Assembly (NCBI RefSeq): GCF_002042965.1 | Contig: NZ_MZNT01000006.1 | Coordinates: forward strand, 62,001-126,000 | DNA: 64,000 nt | Direction of reading: 5' to 3' | From: Paenibacillus sp. 32352 | GTDB taxonomy: Bacteria > Bacillota > Bacilli > Paenibacillales > NBRC-103111 | Shown here: positions 9,221 to 17,752 of the stretch, piece after piece | Layout of the letters: every line of letters begins with the position of its first letter | Numbering within the stretch: the stretch's first letter is position 1 | Notes under the pieces: model-generated | What the model was told of the DNA's origin: nothing | The model's database searches: none | The model's input: the letters and a program-made list of their open reading frames with translations, nothing else | Program-made: the position numbers and the translations under genes

Positions 9221-9379
9221 ATGTCGGAAAATAAAAAGCATCAAGGAAACTACGAGGGAACCGCCTCCATGAAAGCGGAAAATCAGGATATGGAGTTCGT
9301 GAATGATACGGTGGAGGACGTGAAAACGACCAAAAACTTAAACGGAGCCATTTTCAAGGATTCGGCTGAGGAAGAGTAA
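9221..9379 (+). CDS. Small acidic protein, 52 residues
   Basis: ATG at 9221 with GGAGAGAG (9208-9215) at good spacing, ending at TAA 9377-9379. The product (MSENKKHQGNYEGTASMKAE...) is hydrophilic and acidic, with no Cys, Trp or hydrophobic core, so it is likely disordered. An in-frame ATG at 9206 exists but has poor RBS spacing. Function unknown. Confidence 0.5.
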   Translation: MSENKKHQGNYEGTASMKAENQDMEFVNDTVEDVKTTKNLNGAIFKDSAEEE

Positions 9380-9508
9380 GCAGGATATCTGCCGTTCGGT
9401 ATCCTGACTTTGAAATGAACCAAACGGTTAGCGCTAGCTTACGATGTCATTAGGAGAATTCCCCGTCTGCGGCGGAGCCGATTCAGCCTATGTGGTGTCA
9501 CCAAAATA

Positions 9509-9550
9509 AGAGGATGAGGGATTCCGGAAGGAATACCTTCATCCTCTTTT
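9509..9550. terminator. Intrinsic terminator
   Basis: AGAGGATGAGGGATTCC pairs with GGAATACCTTCATCCTCT and is followed by TTTT on the + strand. It lies between the 52-residue ORF and the convergent methyltransferase gene. Confidence 0.75.
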
Positions 9551-9565
9551 GCCAGAGAACCCGGG

Positions 9566-10300
9566 TTATAGTTTTACGGCGGATATCAGAAGAAACATCG
9601 GTCTTCGCAATTCATCCTTTATTTCAGGACCAGTATCCATAAGCCTTGGGTCAGGTTCAGGCTCCACCAGCTCCCTGATCTGGAACCCCGATCGGATTAA
9701 TTGATTGATGTATGACGTCAGCGTCCTGTGGTATTTTGTGACTTTCTCGCCCAAAAACCGGGTATGACGCATGCCTTCTGCAAAATACCGGTCTACCGGC
9801 CAGAACATCCTCTGGCCCAGCTCATCGTAGTGCCAATCCTGCTTCTCATGGGCGGTGAACACCGGATGCTCGACCGAGAAAACAAACGCGCCCCCGCTTG
9901 TGAGACACCGGTTTACTTTGCGGCAAATCTCCTCGAAGGACTGAATATAGTGGAATGCCAGCGAGCTGAAGACGACATCAAAGCTATTCTCCGGAAAATC
10001 AATATCTTCAATTGGCAATTGCAGGTATTGAATAGAGTCTGACTGCGTCATACGCTTCGCCTCCCGGAGCATTCGTTCCGAAATATCGACGCCGGTGACC
10101 TGCTTCGCCCCTTGCTCGATTGCATAACGGCAATGCCAGCCATAACCGCAGCCCAAATCCAAAACCCGCTGATTCCGCAAGTCCGGAAGCATTCTTTTTA
10201 CTGCATGCCACTCTCCCGCAGCATCCAGGCCTCCGATGGAACGGGCCATTTGACTATATTGTTGAAAAAACGCGTGATCATCATATTTGTTTTCTTTCAT
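9566..10300 (-). CDS. Class I SAM-dependent methyltransferase
   Basis: A 244-residue protein from ATG 10300, which has GGAGG at about 10308-10312; a longer frame to 10453 would overlap the next gene and is rejected. SAM-binding motif I is VLDLGCGYGWHC, followed by GVDIS (motif post I) and FDVVFSSLAFHYI. This is a UbiE/Methyltransf_11-like small-molecule enzyme, substrate unknown. It starts 14 bp after the stop of the DNA glycosylase gene, so the two are probably cotranscribed. Confidence 0.88.
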   Translation of the reverse strand: MKENKYDDHAFFQQYSQMARSIGGLDAAGEWHAVKRMLPDLRNQRVLDLGCGYGWHCRYAIEQGAKQVTGVDISERMLREAKRMTQSDSIQYLQLPIEDIDFPENSFDVVFSSLAFHYIQSFEEICRKVNRCLTSGGAFVFSVEHPVFTAHEKQDWHYDELGQRMFWPVDRYFAEGMRHTRFLGEKVTKYHRTLTSYINQLIRSGFQIRELVEPEPDPRLMDTGPEIKDELRRPMFLLISAVKL

Positions 10301-10313
10301 CTTGGAGACCTCC

Positions 10314-10889
10314 TTACCGTAGGTTAAACGTGTCGGCAGCCGTCGCTTCCTCTCTGAGTATGGCCCAGGATTCCAGCTTGGCCTCGAATGACAAGGTCCT
10401 CGCAGGGCTAGTGGAGGGCAGCACCATGTACGAGAGATGCTCCCCAATGCCAAGCTCCTTCAGCTTCGGCAGCACCCTCTTCCGGTACAGCTCGCCGGCG
10501 GCCTGCCCGTTGAAGAAGACTCGGCTTACTTGAGGGTACTTCCGAAACAACCATCCGAAGTCATTCGGCTCTGGATGGCGGATGTTCGTATCCAGGCTGC
10601 CCTCCCGCTCGCAGGAGGCCAGCACGTCCCATAGACCAATCCCATGCGATAAAGCAAACGCAAGCCGCTCCTCGTAGCTCTCGCTCGGGCTTACCTGCTG
10701 TCCCTGATGAGCCGTCGTCTGGGAGCCGAATAGGGTATACAGCAGCCTCCAGAAATGATTCCGCGGATGCCCGTAATATTGCTGCTTGGTTAAGGACAGC
10801 GCGCCCGGCATGGAGCCGAGCACAATCGTCCGGCATGATGCATTCATCACGGGTGGCAGCCCGATAAGACGATCTTCTTCTCTATTCAC
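10314..10889 (-). CDS. Mug-type DNA glycosylase (DNA-deoxyinosine glycosylase-like)
   Basis: The 191-residue protein has the two signature motifs of the uracil-DNA glycosylase superfamily in Mug/TDG-like form: VLGSMPGALSLTKQQYYGHP near the N-terminus and LPSTSPA near the C-terminus, with an NHFW segment between. Such enzymes excise deaminated bases; the GSMPG and SPA forms resemble bacterial DNA-deoxyinosine glycosylases. It lies just upstream of the methyltransferase gene in the same direction. Base specificity is inferred from resemblance. Confidence 0.85.
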   Translation of the reverse strand: MNREEDRLIGLPPVMNASCRTIVLGSMPGALSLTKQQYYGHPRNHFWRLLYTLFGSQTTAHQGQQVSPSESYEERLAFALSHGIGLWDVLASCEREGSLDTNIRHPEPNDFGWLFRKYPQVSRVFFNGQAAGELYRKRVLPKLKELGIGEHLSYMVLPSTSPARTLSFEAKLESWAILREEATAADTFNLR

Positions 10890-10978
10890 GTAGATCCTTA
10901 TCTCCTTTCACCACGGCTGCGATCCGATTACGACCGATATCATCTCTATTGTTCCCTGTTTCCTGCCGCTAGCCGCCT

Positions 10979-11887
10979 CTAGGCTTCAAGCCGCTTGCTT
11001 TGATCGAGCTTGACCCTTTGCTTCAGAGGCCAGTTCAGCAGCAGCAGCCCGGCCATGAAAACGCCCGCCCCGCCTATAATATAGACAGTAATAGGATCAT
11101 GAAAAAATAAATATGACCATGCTATCGTGAACAGGACTCCGCTGTTGCTGACAATGACGGCAACAGCAAAGCTCACTCTTTTGAGTGCCTGCGCGAACCA
11201 GTTGAAGCTTAGCCCGGTTATGAGCCCGAGCCCGAGCAGGGCTGCAATCGCCCATCCGTTCACCGGCCCTGTCGCATGGGCTTGTACCGGCAGCGGAAGC
11301 GCCATAAGCAGCGAGCACCAGAAAAAGACGGAGAAGTTCATATTTTCCGCATCCATCGATTGAATCAGCATTTTCTGGCTTAATACGTGGAAGGTTGTGC
11401 CGACCGCGGAGAAAATAAACAGAACGGTCGTCAAGCCGTTGCTCGCCAGCATCTGATGCAGCGGAAGCCCGTTCCAGCTGATCATCAGCACGCCTCCGAT
11501 ACAAAGACCCGCCGCCGCCCATCCGCGAGCCGAGACGCGCTCCTTAAAGTAAAAGGCCGAAACCAGCAGCAAAATCACGGTCTGGATCGGCCCTACCAAG
11601 ATATTGCCATATGAATAGCCGATCGATAGGGCCAGGTTTTCGAAGAAATAGTTGCAGCTTTTGCCAAGCGCCCCAAGCCATATCCACTTCATATTGCCGC
11701 GAAGCTTGATTTGCCCGTCCTTCAAAAGCAGTAAAATGCCTAAAAAAACAATCCCTAACGCAAACCGTGCAAAGGTAATCGTCGTACTATCGACCATCCC
11801 CGATGCCGTCTTCACCAGGATCCCGACAAAGCTCCAGGATAACGTCGCCAAAAAAAGCAGGAAATACCCCACGCTGCCACACCTCAT
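10979..11887 (-). CDS. EamA/DMT-family transporter
   Basis: A 302-residue integral membrane protein with about ten helices in two EamA repeats (about 8-140 and 155-288). The first repeat opens FLLFLATLSWSFVGILVK and includes FARFALG; the second has the ALKRVSFAVAVIVSNSGVLF region. Family members are drug/metabolite exporters in the cytoplasmic membrane. The substrate is unknown. It stands alone, with GAGG-like sequence before ATG 11887. Confidence 0.88.
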   Translation of the reverse strand: MRCGSVGYFLLFLATLSWSFVGILVKTASGMVDSTTITFARFALGIVFLGILLLLKDGQIKLRGNMKWIWLGALGKSCNYFFENLALSIGYSYGNILVGPIQTVILLLVSAFYFKERVSARGWAAAGLCIGGVLMISWNGLPLHQMLASNGLTTVLFIFSAVGTTFHVLSQKMLIQSMDAENMNFSVFFWCSLLMALPLPVQAHATGPVNGWAIAALLGLGLITGLSFNWFAQALKRVSFAVAVIVSNSGVLFTIAWSYLFFHDPITVYIIGGAGVFMAGLLLLNWPLKQRVKLDQSKRLEA

Positions 11888-12021
11888 TCGTCCTCTTGAC
11901 CCGCTCTGTCTTTCGGCATGCTGAGTCTGATTCTTGTCCGCTTCGATTTTACGTAGCTATTGTACCACAGCCTTGGGATGCCGTAACGATGAATATGAAG
12001 TTCGGCAGATCCATATTTGGC

Positions 12022-12072
12022 GAAAAAAAAGAAACCGCGGGCGGTTTAAAACCTAAACCTGCCCACGGTTTC
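12022..12072 (-). terminator. Intrinsic terminator overlapping the chemoreceptor stop codon
   Basis: On the minus strand, GAAACCGTGGGCAGGTTT (12055-12072) pairs with AAACCGCCCGCGGTTTC (12031-12047), followed by a run of eight T (12023-12030). The 5' stem arm lies inside the last codons of the gene ending at 12046. Confidence 0.88.
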
Positions 12073-14028
12073 ACTCAATTGCCGCTCGGCTGAACGAAGC
12101 GCATCCGATAGAGCCCGGGTTTCCTCCGATTCCTGGAGCTGCCGTTGTGATGCTTCAGCTACCTGGTGCGCATTCTCCGATGCCGATCCGGCGATTCTCG
12201 CCATTTCCTCGATGCCCGCGGTCACTTCCTCCGTACCGGCTGTCATTTGCTCGGCAGCAGCGGACACTTCCTCCATCTGCCCGGAAATGCTGTGGATCAT
12301 GCCGACCATGCTCCCGAGCACCCGGCGAACCTCTTCAACTTGAAGAACTCCAAGCTCGACGTCCTTCCCGCCCTGCTGCATGGCAAGCACAGCGCCTTTC
12401 ATGGTGGTTTGTATGCCTTCGACCATCTCGTGAATTTGCCCGGCGGAGGCCTCCGATTGATCGGCCAGCTTGCGCACTTCCCCGGCCACAACGGCGAAGC
12501 CTTTGCCATGCTCTCCCGCCCGGGCCGCCTCAATCGCCGCATTGAGTGCAAGCAGCCCCGTCTGGGAGGCAATTCCCGAAATCACATGCGCCATCTCGCC
12601 CACAACCTGCATCCCTTCCTCCAGCTTGTGAATGGCCTCGGCTACCTTGCGGGCAGATTCATTCATCGTGCCCATCTGCTCCATCGCCTTCTCGGACGAA
12701 CGGCTGCCCTGATCGGCCTCCTCAACGAGACGTTTTGTAGCCTCCGTCACATGCGAGGATGCTTCGGCAATACGCTGAATCCCGCCGGCCATCTCTTCCA
12801 TCGCTTTGGCGCTGTCCTCGGCCCCGGAAGCCTGATTCTCGGCACCGGCTGCCATTTCCCGAACGGTACGCGATATATCAGAGGCCATAGCGGTTGATTG
12901 GGCTGCGCTCTCCGTCAGCTTGCCGGATATATCCCCTATCCGGCCCGACATGCCATGCACCGTACCGATTATGCCTTGAAGATGGGCGATAAACCGGTTC
13001 ACCTCTTCCGCCAGCTGTCCCATCTCATCCTTTCCTTTTACCGGAATCCGGTAGGTCAAATCGGCCTCATGGGAGTTCAGGTTGGCCGTTGCCCGAAGGA
13101 CGAACCGCAGCTTGCGTGCAACAATCAGTCGGGATAACACGAACAAAAGAAGGAGCATGCCCGCATATAGCAGCCCGAATGCGCCGCCCATCAGCATACG
13201 CTGCTTGGCCACCAAAGCGTCGGACCCTTCCTTGGACAAGGCGACGCGGACGCCGCCCCAATGTTTGCCTTCGATTGTAAGCGGGTACGAAATATTCCAC
13301 GTTTCCACGATCTTGCCCTCGAGATTGCGGGGGTATTTCTGCAGCAGTGCCTTGGACGTGTCTTTGGTTACGGCAGACCGGTATCCGGTCTCATCATTGA
13401 AGACCCGGTTGCCCCGGTACTTTTGACTCAACAGGCCCGCGGCCCCCCATGAATCCTTGGATGCCTCGCCCTGCGGACTGTATTTGCTGTTATGCGTTGC
13501 CGTATAGCCGACGAAGTCCGGATGATCCGAATACATCGACGGAATAGCAAAGATGACGTTATCGTCCGTCAGGAAGCTATCGATCACCGCCTGCCAGCGA
13601 TCATCGGTATATTCGTCGAAAGCGCTTGTATATTTAAGCTCATATTGCGCAAGCGGAACGGAACGGCCGTCAAACAGCTGCTGCTTGCCTTCCGCATAAG
13701 CCGGGTCCTTCGAGCGCTTCTGCGCTTCCTGCTGGCTTTCCGGCAGGACCGTCAGCTTATCATTGAATAAACGGCTCTTCAGCTCTTCTCCCGTCAGCCT
13801 TGTTCCATTCCTCAAGACAACGCCGTTGCGAATGTCATCTTCGGTGACGCTCTGCAGGGTCTTGGAGAGCGCCACTGCCAGGCTGTTTCCTTTATCCAGC
13901 AGCTGTGCTTCCGCATCCTTGCTTATCTCATGCCACTCGACGGCATAGATTCCCGCCATCAGCGCCAATAGGATGATTCCGGTATACGCCATAAACTTGC
14001 CTGTTAGAGATACGTAGCCTTTAGCCAT
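12046..14028 (-). CDS. Methyl-accepting chemotaxis protein
   Basis: A 660-residue transmembrane chemoreceptor. TM1 is about 12-30; a large extracellular sensing domain (about 31-278) of probable Cache type follows; TM2 is about 280-303; then HAMP (about 305-357) and a long cytoplasmic coiled coil. The conserved tip reads [20 protein letters not shown], where CheA and CheW bind, with Gln/Glu-rich methylation helices on both sides. The ligand is unknown. The gene is monocistronic, with a terminator built into its 3' end. Confidence 0.93.
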   Translation of the reverse strand: MAKGYVSLTGKFMAYTGIILLALMAGIYAVEWHEISKDAEAQLLDKGNSLAVALSKTLQSVTEDDIRNGVVLRNGTRLTGEELKSRLFNDKLTVLPESQQEAQKRSKDPAYAEGKQQLFDGRSVPLAQYELKYTSAFDEYTDDRWQAVIDSFLTDDNVIFAIPSMYSDHPDFVGYTATHNSKYSPQGEASKDSWGAAGLLSQKYRGNRVFNDETGYRSAVTKDTSKALLQKYPRNLEGKIVETWNISYPLTIEGKHWGGVRVALSKEGSDALVAKQRMLMGGAFGLLYAGMLLLLFVLSRLIVARKLRFVLRATANLNSHEADLTYRIPVKGKDEMGQLAEEVNRFIAHLQGIIGTVHGMSGRIGDISGKLTESAAQSTAMASDISRTVREMAAGAENQASGAEDSAKAMEEMAGGIQRIAEASSHVTEATKRLVEEADQGSRSSEKAMEQMGTMNESARKVAEAIHKLEEGMQVVGEMAHVISGIASQTGLLALNAAIEAARAGEHGKGFAVVAGEVRKLADQSEASAGQIHEMVEGIQTTMKGAVLAMQQGGKDVELGVLQVEEVRRVLGSMVGMIHSISGQMEEVSAAAEQMTAGTEEVTAGIEEMARIAGSASENAHQVAEASQRQLQESEETRALSDALRSAERQLSETVGRFRF

Positions 14029-14143
14029 AAAATCCCCCCCATGCCCTATGGATTAATTTTCCACCATTATACATGGTTTTTTGGGGATAAAGGCCTACCA
14101 TCACGTACAAAATATGACATTTTCAGCAACAAACCGACATCCG

Positions 14144-14485
14144 TTAGACAAATCGTCTCCACAGAAGCATAAACAGCATAACCGCAACAATAACTCCTAT
14201 GACAACAAAAAAGGCCTTTAGAAACCCGACGATAAACGAAGGCTCCTGTTTACGGCCCGGATCCCGGTCCAGCCAATCCCGCACCCATAATACGGCCACC
14301 GTACCCAAAGAGGCGCCGCAGGCCCAGCGGAGCAGCTTCAGCACATATTCTCTCATGGGCAATAATTCCGTTACGGTCGATGAAGCGCTTCTGGAGACGG
14401 TTACTTGATCGTCGCACAGCAGGACGGCCAAGAACAGTCCGATGATGAAGCCGTATAAACCGCCTTTCACCAGCTTGGTTTCCAA
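14144..14485 (-). CDS. Small membrane protein, unknown
   Basis: The 113-residue protein has about three helices: 6-24 (GGLYGFIIGLFLAVLLC), about 50-67 and 84-108 (FLKAFFVVIGVIVAVMLFML). The start is a TTG with GGGGGAGG five bases upstream; no ATG near the N-terminus competes. Function unknown. It lies downstream of the methyltransferase gene, with a terminator-like hairpin between them. Confidence 0.6.
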   Translation of the reverse strand: METKLVKGGLYGFIIGLFLAVLLCDDQVTVSRSASSTVTELLPMREYVLKLLRWACGASLGTVAVLWVRDWLDRDPGRKQEPSFIVGFLKAFFVVIGVIVAVMLFMLLWRRFV

Positions 14486-14503
14486 TGTTTCCTCCCCCTC
14501 GTA

Positions 14504-14546
14504 TAAAAAATAATGAGCCCCTTCGATCTTTCGTGTTGGGAGCTCA
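14504..14546 (-). terminator. Intrinsic terminator
   Basis: On the minus strand TGAGCTCCC (14538-14546) pairs with GGGGCTCA (14514-14521) with one bulge, followed by TTATTTTTT. It ends the methyltransferase gene at 14581. Confidence 0.65.
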
Positions 14547-14580
14547 CCTCTTGGTTGTAAAGTTTTTTAGATTATCCGCT

Positions 14581-15786
14581 TTATTGGGCACTAGCGGCAT
14601 AGGCGTTCCATAACGGCCGCAGCTCAGGCTCCAGCGCACGCTCCAGGTAGGGATCGGCCCCAAGGAAGCTCCGGTAGTCCACATAGCTGCGGACCATGGC
14701 CAACAGCTCCGCTTCCGCAGGCCGTTTTCCTTTGACGGCCCGAATCAGTACATTTTTGGGCGTATGCTCCATATCGATGAATTCCAGCAGCTGCGTCTTG
14801 TAGCCTACGATATCGAGCAGCTTGGCCCGAATGGCGTCCGTAGCCAGCGCAGCGAACCGTTCCTTCAAAATCCCGTGCTGCAGCAGAGGCTGAAGCACCT
14901 GATTCTGCAGCTGACGGAACAGCTCATGCTGACAGCAGGGCACGGACAAAATAACGTCGGCCTGCCAGCGGACCGCCTTTTCCAGAGCCGCATCCGTCGC
15001 CGTGTCGCAAGCATGCAGCGTCACGACCATATCGACCCGGTCCAGCTCGTTATACTGGGCGATGTCCCCCACAAGAAACTGCAAGCGGTCATAGCCGAAG
15101 TCTTCAGCAAGCTTGCTGCAATGCCGAATGACATCCTCTTTAAGATCCAGACCGATCACCCGGATATCGAGCCCCTGTACTTCTTTCAAATAATGATAGA
15201 GGGCGAAAGTGAGATACGATTTGCCGCAGCCAAAATCGACGATGTTCAGCGTCCGGTCTTTTGACAGATGAGGCACTACATCCGCGATCATCTCGACAAA
15301 GCGGTTGATTTGCCGGAACTTGTCATACTTCTTGGCGAGCACCTTGCCCTCCGCGTTCATAATCCCGAGCTCGACCAAAAAAGGAATCGGGGTCCCTTCC
15401 TCGAGCACGTAATTCTTTTTACGATTGTGGGATAGCTCTGCCGCAGGCTTCTTGGTCGGCGGCTTCTTTAAAATACCGGCTTTCCCCTTCTTGCTGATCA
15501 GTACCTGGTAGTCCGCTTCCACTGCTTGCAGCAGCGCTTGACGGAACGACACCGTGAGCATCTGCTCCATTCGTTCAGCGGCTTCTTCGGGCACAACATT
15601 ATCATGGAGAACTTTGCTGCCGCAGTAGGAGCTGAATTGATAATGAAGCTTGCCCTTCATCTCCAGCGGCTTCACGACAACCTTGGTGCAGCCCTGTGGA
15701 TCCTTGGTGCGAACCTGGCTTAAGGTCGCTTGTATGAGCGAGCGCTGTTGGATAAGATCGTTCAATAGCGATGCTATGGATTGCAT
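14581..15786 (-). CDS. SAM-dependent methyltransferase, Methyltransf_32-like
   Basis: A 401-residue protein. The N-terminal 130 residues are a basic accessory region; the SAM fold starts at about 180 with NIVDFGCGKSYLTFALYHYL, then VIGLDLKEDVI and VTLHACDTATDAAL. The CCQHEL segment after it contains a Cys pair typical of this family, which is related to TRM13-like RNA methyltransferases. An RNA substrate is therefore plausible but unproven. It stands alone between its own terminator and the dps terminator region. Confidence 0.82.
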   Translation of the reverse strand: MQSIASLLNDLIQQRSLIQATLSQVRTKDPQGCTKVVVKPLEMKGKLHYQFSSYCGSKVLHDNVVPEEAAERMEQMLTVSFRQALLQAVEADYQVLISKKGKAGILKKPPTKKPAAELSHNRKKNYVLEEGTPIPFLVELGIMNAEGKVLAKKYDKFRQINRFVEMIADVVPHLSKDRTLNIVDFGCGKSYLTFALYHYLKEVQGLDIRVIGLDLKEDVIRHCSKLAEDFGYDRLQFLVGDIAQYNELDRVDMVVTLHACDTATDAALEKAVRWQADVILSVPCCQHELFRQLQNQVLQPLLQHGILKERFAALATDAIRAKLLDIVGYKTQLLEFIDMEHTPKNVLIRAVKGKRPAEAELLAMVRSYVDYRSFLGADPYLERALEPELRPLWNAYAASAQ

Positions 15787-16009
15787 AAATGGTCATTCTC
15801 CGTTCCGATGGGTAAGTAAGGTCATGGCTATTTTTAGGAAGCAGGCCGCGATCCGTCCGGGCTCTTCTTGACCGAATCAGGCCCCCCGGCAAAGTCCGGT
15901 TGATTCGCCGGCATGACCATGATGGTTAGTAGTAATTATACCTAATTTGCCCACAGGAATGCGAGCAGGAACATTCGCCGCTTGAATCAGCGATAGCATA
16001 GCTCCATTA

Positions 16010-16040
16010 GAAAAGAAAAAGCGCCGCATTCCGCAGCGCT
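16010..16040 (-). terminator. Intrinsic terminator of dps
   Basis: On the minus strand AGCGCTGCGG pairs with a GCGGCGCT arm (16020-16040), followed by TTTTTCTTTTC. It lies just past the dps stop codon. Confidence 0.8.
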
Positions 16041-16057
16041 CATCCCTTTTCCCTTCA

Positions 16058-16507
16058 TTATTGCACGAACGATTTCAGCATCCACACATGCTTCTCCAGG
16101 CTCGCTTGTATGCCCAGCAGCAGATCGGAGGTCGACTCGTCTCCCGCCTCTTCCGCGGCTTCCATACCTTCCTGAAGCTCTTTGTTCACGGTGTTGAAAT
16201 CATCGATCAGCTGGGAAACCATTTCCTCGGCCTTTTCTTTGCCGCTGGCCTCCTTGATAGAGGAATCCTGCAGCATTTCCTTCATCGTAGCTACGGGCTT
16301 TCCTTGAATCGTGAGCAGGCGCTCGGCCACCGCATCGAAATGAAGCGTCACTTCGTTATACAGCTCTTCGAATTTGACGTGCAGCGTAAAGAAATGAGGT
16401 CCCTTAACATACCAGTGATAGTTATGGAGCTTCATATATAATACACCGAAGTTGGCTACCTGCTTGTTCAATACTTTTTCAATCGATACGGTTGTAGCTG
16501 TAGACAT
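16058..16507 (-). CDS. dps: Dps-family ferritin-like protein
   Basis: A 149-residue four-helix ferritin-like protein from ATG 16507, chosen because GGAG lies 10 nt upstream; an in-frame GTG at 16516 is too close to it. The ferroxidase signature is visible as LHNYHWYVKGPHFFTLHVKF and the following DAVAERL, with the His, Asp and Glu ligands in place. Dps proteins form dodecamers that oxidise and store iron with H2O2 and protect DNA in stationary phase. A sigma-B-like promoter lies about 50 bp upstream. Confidence 0.93.
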   Translation of the reverse strand: MSTATTVSIEKVLNKQVANFGVLYMKLHNYHWYVKGPHFFTLHVKFEELYNEVTLHFDAVAERLLTIQGKPVATMKEMLQDSSIKEASGKEKAEEMVSQLIDDFNTVNKELQEGMEAAEEAGDESTSDLLLGIQASLEKHVWMLKSFVQ

Positions 16508-16563
16508 ATAGGTCACGCTCCTTTTTAGATCATTGGAATAGGTTATTTTTGCTCATAATGGAA

Positions 16564-16589
16564 TTACCCTTCTTAAGGAAGGCTGAAAC
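16564..16589 (-). promoter_or_regulatory. Sigma-B-like promoter of dps
   Basis: On the minus strand GTTTCA (16584-16589), a 14-bp spacer and GGGTAA (16564-16569) match the sigma-B pattern GTTTAA-N12-15-GGGTAT with one mismatch per element. The predicted transcript would have a leader of about 45 nt. Confidence 0.5.
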
Positions 16590-16641
16590 GCGGCAGTAAG
16601 CTTTCACTTCAGCTCCGATGCACGCAGAGGCTTTCCGCTTT

Positions 16642-16887
16642 CTATTTATCGCTTTGGTCGATATGGAGCCTTGGCTTGGTATTGCCCTTGGTATTCTTGT
16701 ACAGCTCTTGCTCCTCGCTCTCGAGAGGCAAGCTGACCAGCTCCCATTCGGTTTGGCCCATCATAGGATCGTAAGGAAACTCATCCCCCCGCTTCAGCGT
16801 CTCCTCGCGTCCCCATTCATTCTCATATATACCGTCTGTTTCGACTTCGTCACTGGATACAGGCTTCATGCTTTTATCGTTTGCCAT
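16642..16887 (-). CDS. Small acidic hypothetical protein
   Basis: An 81-residue protein from ATG 16887, with AAGGAGGG (16899-16906) at 11 nt; the TTG at 16896 is too close. It has a tract GIYENEWGREETLKRGDEFP followed by DPMMGQTEWELVSL, which reads like a conserved small domain with aromatic residues. I have no family name for it. A perfect TATAAT lies upstream on the minus strand (about 16926-16932) but without a clear -35. Confidence 0.6.
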   Translation of the reverse strand: MANDKSMKPVSSDEVETDGIYENEWGREETLKRGDEFPYDPMMGQTEWELVSLPLESEEQELYKNTKGNTKPRLHIDQSDK

Positions 16888-16997
16888 AGATGCCAAAACC
16901 CTCCTTGATGTTGAACTCGGACGTTATTATACCCTTATCCCCCGGGATCTATGATGCGGAAATGACGGTGAAAGGCCGGTCGAGGCGGCGTAAAAAC

Positions 16998-17073
16998 TTT
17001 AAGTTTATTTTCAGGTTTCCATAAAGTGGTTCTGCTACAATGATCTTGAACACTACTCTATGTAGTGTATAAT
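16998..17073 (+). promoter_or_regulatory. Promoter region of the DUF2231 gene with operator-like repeats
   Basis: One promoter is TTGAAC (17046-17051), a 16-bp spacer and TATAAT (17068-17073). The spacer holds the dyad ACACTAC-tctat-GTAGTGT (17050-17068). Further upstream TTTAAG (16998-17003) and TTTCAG (17009-17014) are 11 bp apart, with a possible second -10, TACAAT (17036-17041). Confidence 0.55.
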
Positions 17074-17158
17074 CGCTTCGGAAGGCGGGTGTATTCGAAG
17101 GCAGCTGATACTTAGAGAAGACTAGTAGTGCATTATATTAGATGAGAGGATGAGAGCG

Positions 17159-17674
17159 ATGGATTATCTTATGAAAAATATGCATTTTATTTTTATCCAT
17201 ATTCCGATTGCCATGTTAATTTTCAGCTTCGTCTTCGACATCCTGGCTGTCGCCTTGAAGAAGAAGGATTGGCATACCGCCGCTATCCTTTGTTTGGTCG
17301 TAGGAACTCTGGGAACGATCGCTTCGGTCTGGACCGGTCCGGACATCCCCAATCCTGCCATCCAGAAGCATGCGCTGTACGGAAAAATCACGATGGTGCT
17401 GTTCATTCTCTTAACAGCCCTGCGCTTATGGTTTCACTGGAGAAAGAAGGCCGAAACCGGGAGTCGGCCCGCTTATTTGGCTGCCGCCTTTATCGGGGTG
17501 CTGCTCGTGTCCTATACGGGGCATCTGGGAGGGCAAATGGTACATAAAGAAAAAGGCCCGATGCAGCGCCCCAACGGCCAGCCCGCCATGCAAGGAGGTC
17601 CTGCGACGAACGGCACCGCCCCCGCTTCCTCTCCGGCTAACAGCGCTCCGGCTTCAGGTAAGCCTGCTCCCTAA
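17159..17674 (+). CDS. DUF2231-family membrane protein
   Basis: The protein has 171 residues from ATG 17159, which has GAGAGGA at 9 nt; the ATG at 17150 abuts it. Four helices carry conserved family features: HFIFIHIPIAMLIFSFVFD at the N-terminus, KHALYGK at about 70, and SYTGHLGGQMVH at about 125. The conserved His residues in or near helices suggest metal or haem ligation, which is inference. The tail (about 135-171) is a Pro/Ala/Ser/Gly-rich low-complexity segment. The promoter has unusual regulatory structure. Confidence 0.82.
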   Translation: MDYLMKNMHFIFIHIPIAMLIFSFVFDILAVALKKKDWHTAAILCLVVGTLGTIASVWTGPDIPNPAIQKHALYGKITMVLFILLTALRLWFHWRKKAETGSRPAYLAAAFIGVLLVSYTGHLGGQMVHKEKGPMQRPNGQPAMQGGPATNGTAPASSPANSAPASGKPAP

Positions 17675-17707
17675 TGGATAGCAGAAGCTTTTTTTCTTCA
17701 CCCACGC

Positions 17708-17748
17708 AAAAATCCCCCTCGCTTCTTCCAGTAAGCACAGGGGGAGTA
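17708..17748 (-). terminator. Intrinsic terminator
   Basis: On the minus strand ACTCCCCCT (17739-17747) pairs with AGGGGGAT (17712-17719), followed by TTTTT. It ends the methyltransferase gene at 17753, and converges on the DUF2231 gene. Confidence 0.75.
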
Positions 17749-17752
17749 AGTC

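Noticed and set aside
9444..9509. A 21-codon frame between the 52-residue ORF and the terminator
   Set aside because: No ribosome binding site and too short to support.
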